Source: Nitrosomonas sp. Nm33 | Lineage (GTDB): Bacteria > Pseudomonadota > Gammaproteobacteria > Burkholderiales > Nitrosomonadaceae | Length of the DNA stretch: 47,135 bases | Direction: 5' to 3' | NCBI RefSeq assembly: GCF_900107265.1 | Contig: NZ_FNPJ01000016.1 | Coordinates: forward strand, 1-47,135 | Shown: piece by piece, positions 1 through 6,699 of the stretch | How the letters are laid out: every line of letters starts with the position of its first letter | How positions within the stretch are numbered: position 1 is the first letter of the stretch | The notes under the pieces: generated by a model | What the model saw: the letters and a program-made list of their open reading frames with translations, nothing else | What the model was told of the DNA's origin: nothing | Databases searched by the model: none | Position numbers and translations under genes: made by a program

Positions 1-171
1 ACACGATACGACAAACTAAAGAGAAATTATGAAAGTATGGTTGCCATGGCATGCGGGTATCTGTGGCTACCTGTGTGAAATGTCAACAGACCCTAGTAGA
101 ACTAATGTTTAACGTTTGGAACTAACCAAATTGCAGATTACGCAAGAAAAGATTTCTTATCTTCTTCACCT

Positions 172-231
172 GCCTAACAAATCGTTCCAGGGGATTCCGC
201 GTTACTCCGCCTCTGAACTCAAACGTTAGGC
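172..231 (+). other. Integron attC-like recombination site
   Basis: The 60-bp segment begins with GCCTAAC (R'' type, 172-178) and ends with its exact inverse GTTAGGC (R' type, 225-231). Inside lie a second pair of imperfect inverse repeats: CGTTCCAGGGG near 183 and CCTCTGAAC near 210. They pair with unpaired extra bases, as in folded single-stranded attC sites. A + strand gene starts 22 bases after the R' core, which is the normal spacing of a cassette gene behind the previous cassette's attC. No integrase gene or attI is in the window. The upstream cassette body (1-171) shows no convincing gene. This is read from sequence; activity is not known. Confidence 0.75.
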
Positions 232-253
232 AAACAATGTAGGAACTGGAATT

Positions 254-701
254 ATGGGACTGAAGATAGCGAGTTTCGTTGCTCTTGTATTCACCGCTCT
301 TGCGCTGGGTGCTGCGCTCGCTTATTTATATGAACTGCCGAATAAAATTACCCTATCTCGGGAAGACTATTTAACTGTTCAGCAAATATATCGAGGTTGG
401 GCCTTGCTAGGGATTATTGAGTTTGCTTCGTTGTTTTCGGTCTTGACTCTGGCAATTATGGTCCGCAAAAGCCCGGATTTTTATCTGGATTCTGATCGCA
501 ACAGGGTGCGTTGCGGCAACTCTGGTTGTGTTCTTTGCTTTTACTTACCCAGCGAATCAAGATACAAGCGACTGGACGATTCTGCCGGAAAACTGGCAGG
601 AATTGCGTGTGCAGTGGGAGTATTCGCATGCAACAAGAGCCGTTCTTCATTTGATTGCTTTTGTTACTCTGGTTTTATCTGTTCTTACGAAAGATGAATA
701 A
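254..701 (+). pseudogene. Frameshifted cassette gene for a four-helix membrane protein
   Basis: The gene opens with ATG 254 and encodes a hydrophobic first helix (SFVALVFTALALGAALAYLY), then a second around residues 48-68. After residue ~76 the opened frame turns into cysteine-rich, non-membrane sequence. Shifting by one base near 490 restores a membrane-protein reading: LIATGCVAATLVVFFAF, then WTILPENWQELRVQWEYSHA, then LIAFVTLVLSVL and a TAA at 699-701. The intact product would be about 148 residues with four membrane helices and one loop. One base appears inserted, or it is a sequencing error. The family looks like small uncharacterised inner-membrane proteins; I do not assign a function. 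It lies directly behind an attC site, so it is probably an integron cassette. Confidence 0.7.
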
Positions 702-802
702 TTCCATTTCTAAATCAAAACTGACTTTGTCGGCTTCTCCTTGCCGTATTATTTATACTGTCTGCGCTCGCCTTCGCGTCATTTTTGATTTAGAAATGGA
801 AT
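701..802. repeat. MITE-like palindromic element with 20-bp perfect inverted repeat
   Basis: Bases 701-720 are an exact inverse of 783-802 (20 of 20), enclosing 62 bases. The repeat starts on the last base of the cassette gene's restored stop codon. The interior is richer in GC and carries no ORF of note. The form suggests a short non-autonomous palindromic element. It may also act as a transcription terminator for the preceding gene, although no T tract follows. Confidence 0.7.
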
Positions 803-883
803 AAGCTGCTCAAAGACCATGCCGGCTCTTTTTGTGAGTGGTTAGCCATACCGCCTAATCTAATTATTCGCTGGAAATAGAAG

Positions 884-1318
884 ATGAAAAACAACCCGAC
901 AGACCGAATGAAGGATCCGTTTTATGCCAGCTTGCCAGATTGAACAAATGATCTGTCAAGCCGACGATGAGGCTAAGAGCAAAGGATAGATACTCACCGA
1001 TTCTCAAATTAGATCGGCGCTCATCAAAGCACGGAAGAAGGTGGGAGGCGGAGAACCGGACATTCCCAAGACAAATGAGCGTAAGAGAATAATGGCCAAG
1101 CTGAAGACAGCTTATTGCAAGCGCCTGAGGATATCTTTGAGCAAACAACGGCGGACGATGGCACGATACAAGAACAACTATTGAAGATATCCGACTGGAT
1201 CAAGGCACTTGAGACAGTTGAGGACTCAATCAAGACGCGAAAGAGCAGTATCCCTGGATAAAGAAACTACTTGGACTTCGTGCATCGCTTCATTGAGCAA
1301 GCCAAAGGAATGAGATGA
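884..1318 (+). pseudogene. Multiply disrupted gene of unknown function
   Basis: Splicing three frames gives one continuous hydrophilic protein of about 145 residues. It starts MKNNPTDRMKDPFYASLP at ATG 884, behind a GGAAATAGAAG purine run. After a frameshift near 935 it continues QIEQMICQADDEAKSKG, then hits an in-frame TAG (987-989). It resumes with TDSQIRSALIKARKKVGGG and PDIPKTNERKRIMAKLKTAY. After another frameshift near 1120 comes PEDIFEQTTADDGTIQEQLL, then an in-frame TAA (1259-1261), then NYLDFVHRFIEQAKGMR and a TGA at 1316-1318. Two shifts and two stops in such coherent sequence point to decay and not to sequencing noise. I do not recognise the family. Confidence 0.6.
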
Positions 1319-1472
1319 ATCAGAAAAATGGAATGCTACCCATTAAGCAGAGGATAATTGAAATCGGGTTATTTTAATATTTAGCTTTATTCAGATCTTG
1401 TGGGTAAAATATTTAAAATGTATTACCCATTAATTCTCAACTGAAAAATTCATATTTATATCTTTATATTAT

Positions 1473-2459
1473 ATGCGTGCACTAGGTATTAATGCCCGAC
1501 AGGCTTTTGAATTAGCTGAGCTTCCTGAACCAATCTTTGGCGATTATGATTTGCTGGTGCGGGTGAAAGCGGTGGCAGTTAATCCTGTCGATACTAAACT
1601 CAAGGCTAGTATCAAGCCAGATCAGATCGGATTGAAAGTAGTTGGATTTGATGCCTGTGGTGAAGTGTTGGCGGTGGGTGCACGGGTTGAGGGCTTCGCG
1701 GTGGGTGGTCGGGTATTTTATGCTGGCGATGTCATGCGCGCGGGATGCTTTGCTGAACAACAAGCTGTGGATAGCCGCCTGGTCGCTAAAGCACCGCGAA
1801 GTCTGTCTGATCTGGAAGCAGCGGCCATGCCGTTGGTCGGATTGACTGCTTCTGAAGCCTTGTTTGACCATTTGGGTTTGAGTTTAGATGCTGCTGGTAA
1901 TCAAGGCAAACGCTTGCTGATTATTGGCGGTGCAGGTGGAGTAGGTTCGATGGCGATTCAATTGGCTAAGCAGGTGGGGGCAGTGGTGATTGCGACTGCT
2001 TCCCGCGCTGAGAGTCAAGCTTGGTGCAGGCAATTGGGAGCAGATCAGGTGATAGACCATAGTCAGCCGTTACGCCCTCAACTTGAAGAAGAAGTGGATA
2101 GAATTCTGTGTGCTGCAGATACCGATAGCCATCTTGATAATATGGCAGCTTGCATTGGTCCTTTCGGCAGGATCTGTGCCTTGGTCAGTCATCGTCAGCC
2201 GATGGATATGAATCGTTTTAAAAATAAAAGTGTGGGTTTCCATTGGGAGTTCATGTTTACCCGAGCGATGTTTAACACGCCAGATAAATCGCAACAAGGA
2301 ATCTATCTACAGCGCTTGGCAGAAGCCGTTGATGCGGGTGTTGTTCGCTCCATCCTGACTTATCAGGGCGGACAACTCGGTGTTGAAACGCTGCAAGCCG
2401 CATTTGACCAAGTTGCTAGCAGCAGGATGATTGGCAAAATAGCGTTAAAAGGTTTTTAA
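1473..2459 (+). CDS. Zinc-type alcohol dehydrogenase-like quinone oxidoreductase (MDR superfamily)
   Basis: This 328-residue protein has the medium-chain dehydrogenase/reductase layout. The N-terminal GroES-like half contains NPVDTKLKAS and VGFDACGEVLAVG. The C-terminal half is a Rossmann fold with the nucleotide-binding loop GGAGGVGSMAIQLAKQ near residues 152-167. It lacks the cysteine-rich structural zinc loop of true zinc alcohol dehydrogenases. It therefore fits the NADPH-dependent quinone oxidoreductase-like branch often labelled zinc-type alcohol dehydrogenase-like. The substrate cannot be told from sequence. It is monocistronic and starts at ATG 1473 in an AT-rich leader without a visible Shine-Dalgarno. 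A bidirectional hairpin follows. Confidence 0.85.
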   Translation: MRALGINARQAFELAELPEPIFGDYDLLVRVKAVAVNPVDTKLKASIKPDQIGLKVVGFDACGEVLAVGARVEGFAVGGRVFYAGDVMRAGCFAEQQAVDSRLVAKAPRSLSDLEAAAMPLVGLTASEALFDHLGLSLDAAGNQGKRLLIIGGAGGVGSMAIQLAKQVGAVVIATASRAESQAWCRQLGADQVIDHSQPLRPQLEEEVDRILCAADTDSHLDNMAACIGPFGRICALVSHRQPMDMNRFKNKSVGFHWEFMFTRAMFNTPDKSQQGIYLQRLAEAVDAGVVRSILTYQGGQLGVETLQAAFDQVASSRMIGKIALKGF

Positions 2460-2477
2460 GCTATGTTTTTCTCCTGA

Positions 2478-2508
2478 GAGTTTGTAAAAACGAAGTTTTT
2501 ACAAACTC
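2478..2508. terminator. Bidirectional hairpin between convergent genes
   Basis: GAGTTTGTAAAAAC (2478-2491) is perfectly inverted at 2495-2508 around a GAA loop, giving a 14-bp stem. The run of A on one arm and T on the other lets it serve both the + strand oxidoreductase ending at 2459 and the - strand gene ending at 2521. Confidence 0.75.
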
Positions 2509-2520
2509 AAGTTTTGCTAA

Positions 2521-3849
2521 TTATTTGCTTGCTTGGTCTATTAGCGCGGCTTCGATTTCCTCTTCCCATCCGAGCAACTCCCCTCTCTTTTTGCGGGCGT
2601 TACTAATCAACCGTAGATTCCGAGCAGTGGTTTCGGGTTCCCATGATTCCCGCACGGCGGCGAGCGCATCTCCCAAAGCATTCGAAGCTGCGTCTTCATC
2701 TTTCGCCAGCACGGCGAGCTCAAGGCGTGTGGCATAATCCCAGTAGTCGGGTTTGCCAGCGGCAATGCGCCGTTCGACCGCATAGGCGACTACAGGCAGC
2801 AGTTTTGCCTGGCGAGGATCGGCTGACTCAGCTATCTCCATCAGCGTAACCGCGTTGATGCCGGGGTAGGCATCGCGCCAGTCCGCTTCAAAGCCTTTCA
2901 GATAAGCATCGATAGCTTTCTTGAGCAGACCTTTGGCGCGTATGGTTTCGCCCGCTTGGATAGCAGCCTCCCACCGATCTTTGTAGACACGGCCCAGAAT
3001 ACCGTAAGTCTCGCTGCTTGGGCCACGTTTGTTAATTAAATCGATCAATATCTTTTCTGCCTCATCACCACGACCCGCCCGGTTGAGAGCAAGTCCCAAT
3101 TGCTCCTGCACCATAACGGTGTTGGCGAGCGGCGGTGACATTTTCGGCACCAAATTAATCATCTCCTGCCAGCCTTTAACTGCCCGGTAGGATAGAAACA
3201 GATCGATCACCACGCCAGACTCGGTGTCTGCAATCGTGCCAAGACTATGCTCAATCGTGCGTACCGCATCCAATCCCTGCTTGCGAGCTTCAGCCAGTTG
3301 TTTTTTAATCTGTTCCGAATAGGTAACACGCTCACGGAACACATCCGTCTTGAGATGCTGGATGTCCGGGAAACCATCCACGAGCTGATAGACGGGACTA
3401 TCCGTCATATGCTTGCGTGCTTCTTTGAATCGATCTGTCAGAATTGGAGCAATTGCTGCGATATTGTCAGGCTTGCCATCTGCACCGATGTCGTAAGGTA
3501 TGCTACGGAGCGGTGCAACATCGAAGGGAAGCTGGCCTGTGCTCTTGGCAAAAAGTAATACTGTCGAAGAAGGCCGCACAGCATGGCGCAATCCGAGCTC
3601 GTAGAAAACGTTGGCATTGGCCGTGGTGAGATCTGCGATAGCGTATTCGCATAATATCAGGCGTTCGAACATCGGTTTGTGGATGATGCCACCGGCCATT
3701 TCTTCGTCGGCTCGTATTGGTTCGAGATCGGCTGCCAGAATGGTCGGTTCGATCAGGTCATGATAAACCGCATCAAAATCAATCATCTTACCGCCAGTCG
3801 TTGGTTTTTGCCCAAACGGCATGAGTACAAAGCAGAGCGGGTTGGTCAT
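2521..3849 (-). CDS. ASK1-like regulatory protein: deoxyribosyltransferase-like domain plus TRAFs-binding/TPR region
   Basis: The 442-residue protein has two parts. Residues 1 to about 125 form a Rossmann-like domain of the nucleoside deoxyribosyltransferase/DrHyd class, with FVLMPFG near the start. It then has PMFERLILCEYAIADLTTAN followed by NVFYELGLRHAV, typical of that fold. Residues ~195-430 are helical TPR-type sequence resembling the central region of animal MAP3K5/ASK1. Shared points are LALNRAG, TYGILGRVYKDRW, AYLKGFEADW, PGINAVTLM and DYWDYATRLELAVLA. No kinase domain follows. There are no membrane segments or signal peptide. Published comparative work links such domains to bacterial conflict systems, probably acting on NAD- or nucleotide-derived molecules; a role here is inference. 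Base composition looks more GC-rich than its flanks, suggesting transfer. The gene stands alone. Confidence 0.75.
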   Translation of the reverse strand: MTNPLCFVLMPFGQKPTTGGKMIDFDAVYHDLIEPTILAADLEPIRADEEMAGGIIHKPMFERLILCEYAIADLTTANANVFYELGLRHAVRPSSTVLLFAKSTGQLPFDVAPLRSIPYDIGADGKPDNIAAIAPILTDRFKEARKHMTDSPVYQLVDGFPDIQHLKTDVFRERVTYSEQIKKQLAEARKQGLDAVRTIEHSLGTIADTESGVVIDLFLSYRAVKGWQEMINLVPKMSPPLANTVMVQEQLGLALNRAGRGDEAEKILIDLINKRGPSSETYGILGRVYKDRWEAAIQAGETIRAKGLLKKAIDAYLKGFEADWRDAYPGINAVTLMEIAESADPRQAKLLPVVAYAVERRIAAGKPDYWDYATRLELAVLAKDEDAASNALGDALAAVRESWEPETTARNLRLISNARKKRGELLGWEEEIEAALIDQASK

Positions 3850-4078
3850 GGTTTTTTTCCAAGCTAGTTAAATATGTAAAGTCTCATCTTGCTGTTTATT
3901 TAATATTCTTGATGCGTTCAGAATATGAATGTTATTCATAATAATTACTATCAATGGGGTAATAATTAATTCATTTTAGCGGATTCTTGATCGGAGTGAC
4001 TGTCAAGCACATCAAAACCCGGCGCTATAACGCTTTGCGGGTTGAATAAGATATTTGGCAAATATTTTTAACAAGCAC

Positions 4079-4106
4079 TTGCGTTGCTCATTTATTTGTG
4101 TATAAT
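4079..4106 (+). promoter_or_regulatory. Predicted sigma-70 promoter of hemP
   Basis: TTGCGT (4079-4084) and a perfect TATAAT (4101-4106) are separated by 16 bases. The -10 box overlaps the Fur site that follows, so Fur binding would block polymerase. Confidence 0.65.
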
Positions 4107-4122
4107 GAGAATCATTCTCATT
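4104..4122. promoter_or_regulatory. Fur box (iron-responsive operator)
   Basis: AATGAGAATCATTCTCATT is a 19-base inverted repeat, symmetrical except for the central base. It matches the classical Fur operator pattern (NAT triplets around a centre). It overlaps the -10 region of the promoter and lies 23 bases before hemP, so the hemP/DUF2325 unit is expected to be repressed when iron is plentiful. Confidence 0.9.
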
Positions 4123-4145
4123 AACAATATTGAATATTAGATGCT

Positions 4146-4331
4146 ATGAATAGGTCGGATATTAATTTGCAAACTGTCACGGAATCACATTCTTTGCCCA
4201 TGCGCGATCCTTACAAGCCAATCAACAGTGATAGCTTGTTTGTAGTGGGTGATGAAGTGCTTATTCAGCACCGTGGCGAGCAGTATCGGTTGCGCCGAAC
4301 ACGTAATGACAAGCTGATCCTGACGAAATAA
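4146..4331 (+). CDS. hemP: Hemin uptake protein HemP
   Basis: This 61-residue protein belongs to the HemP/HmuP family. Its conserved C-terminal half reads INSDSLFVVGDEVLIQHRG and then YRLRRTRNDKLILTK, ending exactly as the family does. HemP proteins are small cytoplasmic factors tied to haem or siderophore receptor expression; in other betaproteobacteria HmuP acts as an activator. Its placement right behind a near-perfect Fur box fits iron-limited expression. No haem receptor gene is beside it. The start has no strong Shine-Dalgarno, but it is the only in-frame ATG that keeps the full family length. Confidence 0.9.
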   Translation: MNRSDINLQTVTESHSLPMRDPYKPINSDSLFVVGDEVLIQHRGEQYRLRRTRNDKLILTK

Positions 4332-4504
4332 TTGGTGGAAAGCGTGTTTGACGACCAAAACTAAAGATCAATAAGCGGGATAATCACTTTTCTCATCAGT
4401 CGCTGGAAGTACTCTCTCCTCTGCCAGTGACGATTTTAGCCAGCCAGCCTAACTTTTTCGGGGCAAGCCAGCCAATTTTTCTTATCAATTTAAGGAGTAT
4501 GGGA

Positions 4505-5185
4505 ATGGATAATCTTTCTGGCAATGTGTTGCGCGATTATTATCTTCGCTCTTCACCCCTCGCAAAATACTGTATAAGTATTCCTGAGAAGAAATTTGCT
4601 TACATTAGTAATAAGCTACTTTGGCTAAGAGATAGATTGCGTGCATGGCTGACCAGCTTTAGAGCAGTATCTCATGCTGGGATCCGGCAAGCACTAGAAC
4701 AAGAACCAATCTCGAGGATTCATAGCCATTTTCCTGGGAAAAGAATCTGTACAAAAGCAAACACGAGGCCCGAAACAGAGTGGGTTCCCTTGATCAAGGA
4801 AAAGCAAGCAATCAAATCTAATACCAGTCAGGAGATAGCCAGAGGGGACAATAATAACCATAGCCTTGCCGGACAAGCTGTTTTGTGCGTAGGAGGACGT
4901 GCAACCCTCTACCCAGATTATCTTCAGCTGGTAGAAGCTGCTGGCGGACGTTTCATAGCCTATCGCGGCAGTCCTGAAAATAACAGAGATCATTTATATA
5001 CATTGCTGGATCGCGTCAATATGGTAATTTGCCCGGTTGACTGTGTCAGTCATGATGATTATTTTGCCGTTAAACGTTATTGCAAGCTGTCTGGCAGATT
5101 GTGTGCATTCCTAGAGCGTTCCAGCTTGCCTACTTTTAGTCAGGGTTTGAGAATGCTTGTTTTGCAATCACATGGAGATAATTAG
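4505..5185 (+). CDS. DUF2325 domain-containing protein
   Basis: I place the start at ATG 4505, 7 bases behind the ribosome binding site AAGGAG (4492-4497); this gives 226 residues. An ATG two codons earlier sits too close to that site. The C-terminal ~95 residues are a DUF2325 domain: VLCVGGRATLYPDYLQLVE, then GGRFIAYRG, then MVICPVDCVSHDDYFAVKRY followed by CK. The first ~125 residues are basic and poorly conserved. DUF2325 proteins occur beside hemP in related bacteria. The cysteines (CVGG, CPVDC, YCK) invite a metal- or redox-sensing role, but none is established. It probably shares the Fur-controlled transcript of hemP. Confidence 0.8.
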   Translation: MDNLSGNVLRDYYLRSSPLAKYCISIPEKKFAYISNKLLWLRDRLRAWLTSFRAVSHAGIRQALEQEPISRIHSHFPGKRICTKANTRPETEWVPLIKEKQAIKSNTSQEIARGDNNNHSLAGQAVLCVGGRATLYPDYLQLVEAAGGRFIAYRGSPENNRDHLYTLLDRVNMVICPVDCVSHDDYFAVKRYCKLSGRLCAFLERSSLPTFSQGLRMLVLQSHGDN

Positions 5186-5197
5186 TCGAAGTAGCGC

Positions 5198-5696
5198 ATG
5201 CGTGCTAAATATCAAATTTGAATCATTCTTATCGTGCTGCTAGCTATTGGCACGATGTTCGTTTTTCCTCCTCAGACTCAGGCTAATAATGTCAGAGAGT
5301 ACTGGATTGTTGACGAGAAGGTGAACTGGAGTTATGCGCCCAGCAAAAAAATCTGATTGAGTTAGATGGTGATCTTGGTGTCTGGGGGCAAACATTGGTC
5401 TATACCAAGTATCGCTACATCGGTATAACCGATAGCAGTTATACCACTCTTTTTGTCGCAACCTGAGTTGGCAGGCATCCTTGGTCCCAGATATCATCAA
5501 AGTACATTTCTTTAAATAAAACAGTCCTCTCGCTTTCAATTCATCCCCATGATGTGTTCTATTATAAGAACAGCTAAGGTGTAGATAGGGGGGTAAAGGC
5601 GCAAGCATCCCGCCGGGAGAGCAATATACTTACACCTGGATTGCAGACGAAGGGGCTGGCCGCAGATCTCCATCGCAACCAAGGTGTGTAATTTGA
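5198..5696 (+). pseudogene. Decayed multicopper oxidase (N-terminal cupredoxin remnant)
   Basis: Reading across frames reconstructs the N-terminus of a periplasmic multicopper oxidase. It begins ATG 5198 (MRAKYQI), with an in-frame TGA at 5219. Then comes a signal-peptide-like IILIVLLAIGTMFVFPP, VREYWIVDEKVNWSYAPSKK, a frameshift, LIELDGDLGVWGQTLVYTKY and RYIGITDSSYTT. Further shifts lead to DIIKVHFFK, HPHDVFYYKN and SIPPGEQYTYTWIADEGAG. HPH is a copper-ligand motif of the first cupredoxin domain. At least one nonsense codon and four or more frameshifts are present, and the rest of the enzyme is gone. Such oxidases are common in ammonia oxidisers and act in copper or nitrogen-oxide chemistry. 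This copy cannot be functional. Confidence 0.75.
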
Positions 5697-6304
5697 ATAA
5701 CTGAATGCAGTCGTCTTAAAGAAAAATGATAATGAAGCGGCTGCAGCACGCGACAAGATCAACAATAATTTTTCAAACCAATACATCCATTTAATTATTA
5801 TCCACTTTGCTCACGCGCTTTAGTACCGATGGGGCAGTTTACCTGATTTCAATTATCTGTGGTGCAATCAACTTAGACTTCCGCATTGCCCGTTCCTAAT
5901 TAGAGACAAAATAAGTATTTTAAAAACATGATGTTACACATTATGTTTAAAAGTATGTCTCTAAATAGAGACAAAATAATTCTTTAAAAAACATAGTGTT
6001 ATATATCATGCATATATCATGCATAAAAAACAAGTTAATTAGTGGCGACATTTTTTCCATATTTTTTCTTATAAAGTTCTGTGTAACTCATTGATTAATA
6101 ATGAATATATGTTATGGCATGAATCCTGCTAGTGTCTTTTGTGGGTAGGTATTAAATGTAAAAAAGTATTTTTGTCACTGTACTAACCATTGCACATTTA
6201 CTTTACCTTTCTAGTTACGTCTTTCTCAAGGCAAGATTGTTTATCTGCTTGGTTGAGAAAAAGTGATTGTTATCATTGACTTACAAGAAAATTAACAAAT
6301 TAAG
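5697..6304. other. Gene-poor stretch with duplicated 36-bp repeat, palindrome and 11-bp tandem
   Basis: No intact gene is visible. The first ~120 bases still read as hydrophilic protein in one frame (NAVVLKKNDNEAAAARDKIN), possibly more gene debris. Two copies of a 36-base unit, 5901-5936 and 5966-6001, start with TAGAGACAAAATAA and differ at a few bases, with a 65-base period. Between them GTCTCTAAATAGAGAC (5957-5972) is a 7-bp inverted repeat. An 11-base unit ATATATCATGC is repeated twice at 6001-6022. These look like regulatory sites ahead of the secreted-protein genes at 6305 and 6700. Confidence 0.6.
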
Positions 6305-6676
6305 ATGGGAATATCGTTATATCAAAAGATAGTGAATGCGATGATTTTCTTCACAGTAATCCTGGCTTTTCTGTCTGCAAGCAACACCTTTGCTGGTAAT
6401 AACGAGATTAATTTTGCCTACACCGATCATTCGGGGTGTTGGTTTGATACAGGTGAAGAGGCAGGTCTAGCGACGACGGATACGGTAGTTAAGATGTTGT
6501 CATGTGATCCAGGTCGCCATGGAGTGCAATATGGCGCCAAGAAAGGAGACGGCTACTACGCTTATGTGTCAAGCAAGTTCTCAAACAGAATATTGGTGGT
6601 TGATCCTGATCCAAGGCGCAACGTAATCCGATTCCTTAAGGAGTTCGGGAAATTTTATGGAAGCATGTTACTTTAA
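6305..6676 (+). CDS. Small secreted protein, probably truncated beta-propeller-like
   Basis: The 123-residue product starts with a clear signal peptide: basic start, hydrophobic MIFFTVILAFLSA, and a cleavage-like NTFAG near residue 31. The mature part has HSGCWFDTGEEAGLATTD, LSCDPGRHGVQYGAKKG and YYAYVSSKFSNRILVVDPDP. The last stretch resembles one blade of a YVTN-type beta-propeller. The sequence after VVDPDP (RRNVIRFLKEFG) looks unrelated, and the protein is too short for a propeller, so I suspect the 3' part was lost and a chance tail was picked up. It lies 23 bases ahead of the RTX-like gene and could share its transcript. Function unknown. Confidence 0.5.
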   Translation: MGISLYQKIVNAMIFFTVILAFLSASNTFAGNNEINFAYTDHSGCWFDTGEEAGLATTDTVVKMLSCDPGRHGVQYGAKKGDGYYAYVSSKFSNRILVVDPDPRRNVIRFLKEFGKFYGSMLL

Positions 6677-6699
6677 TTTTAAAAAAGGGGGTAAATCAA

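Noticed and set aside
29..115. 28-codon frame at the left edge
   Set aside because: Weak start context and no similarity; the upstream cassette cannot be judged from this fragment.
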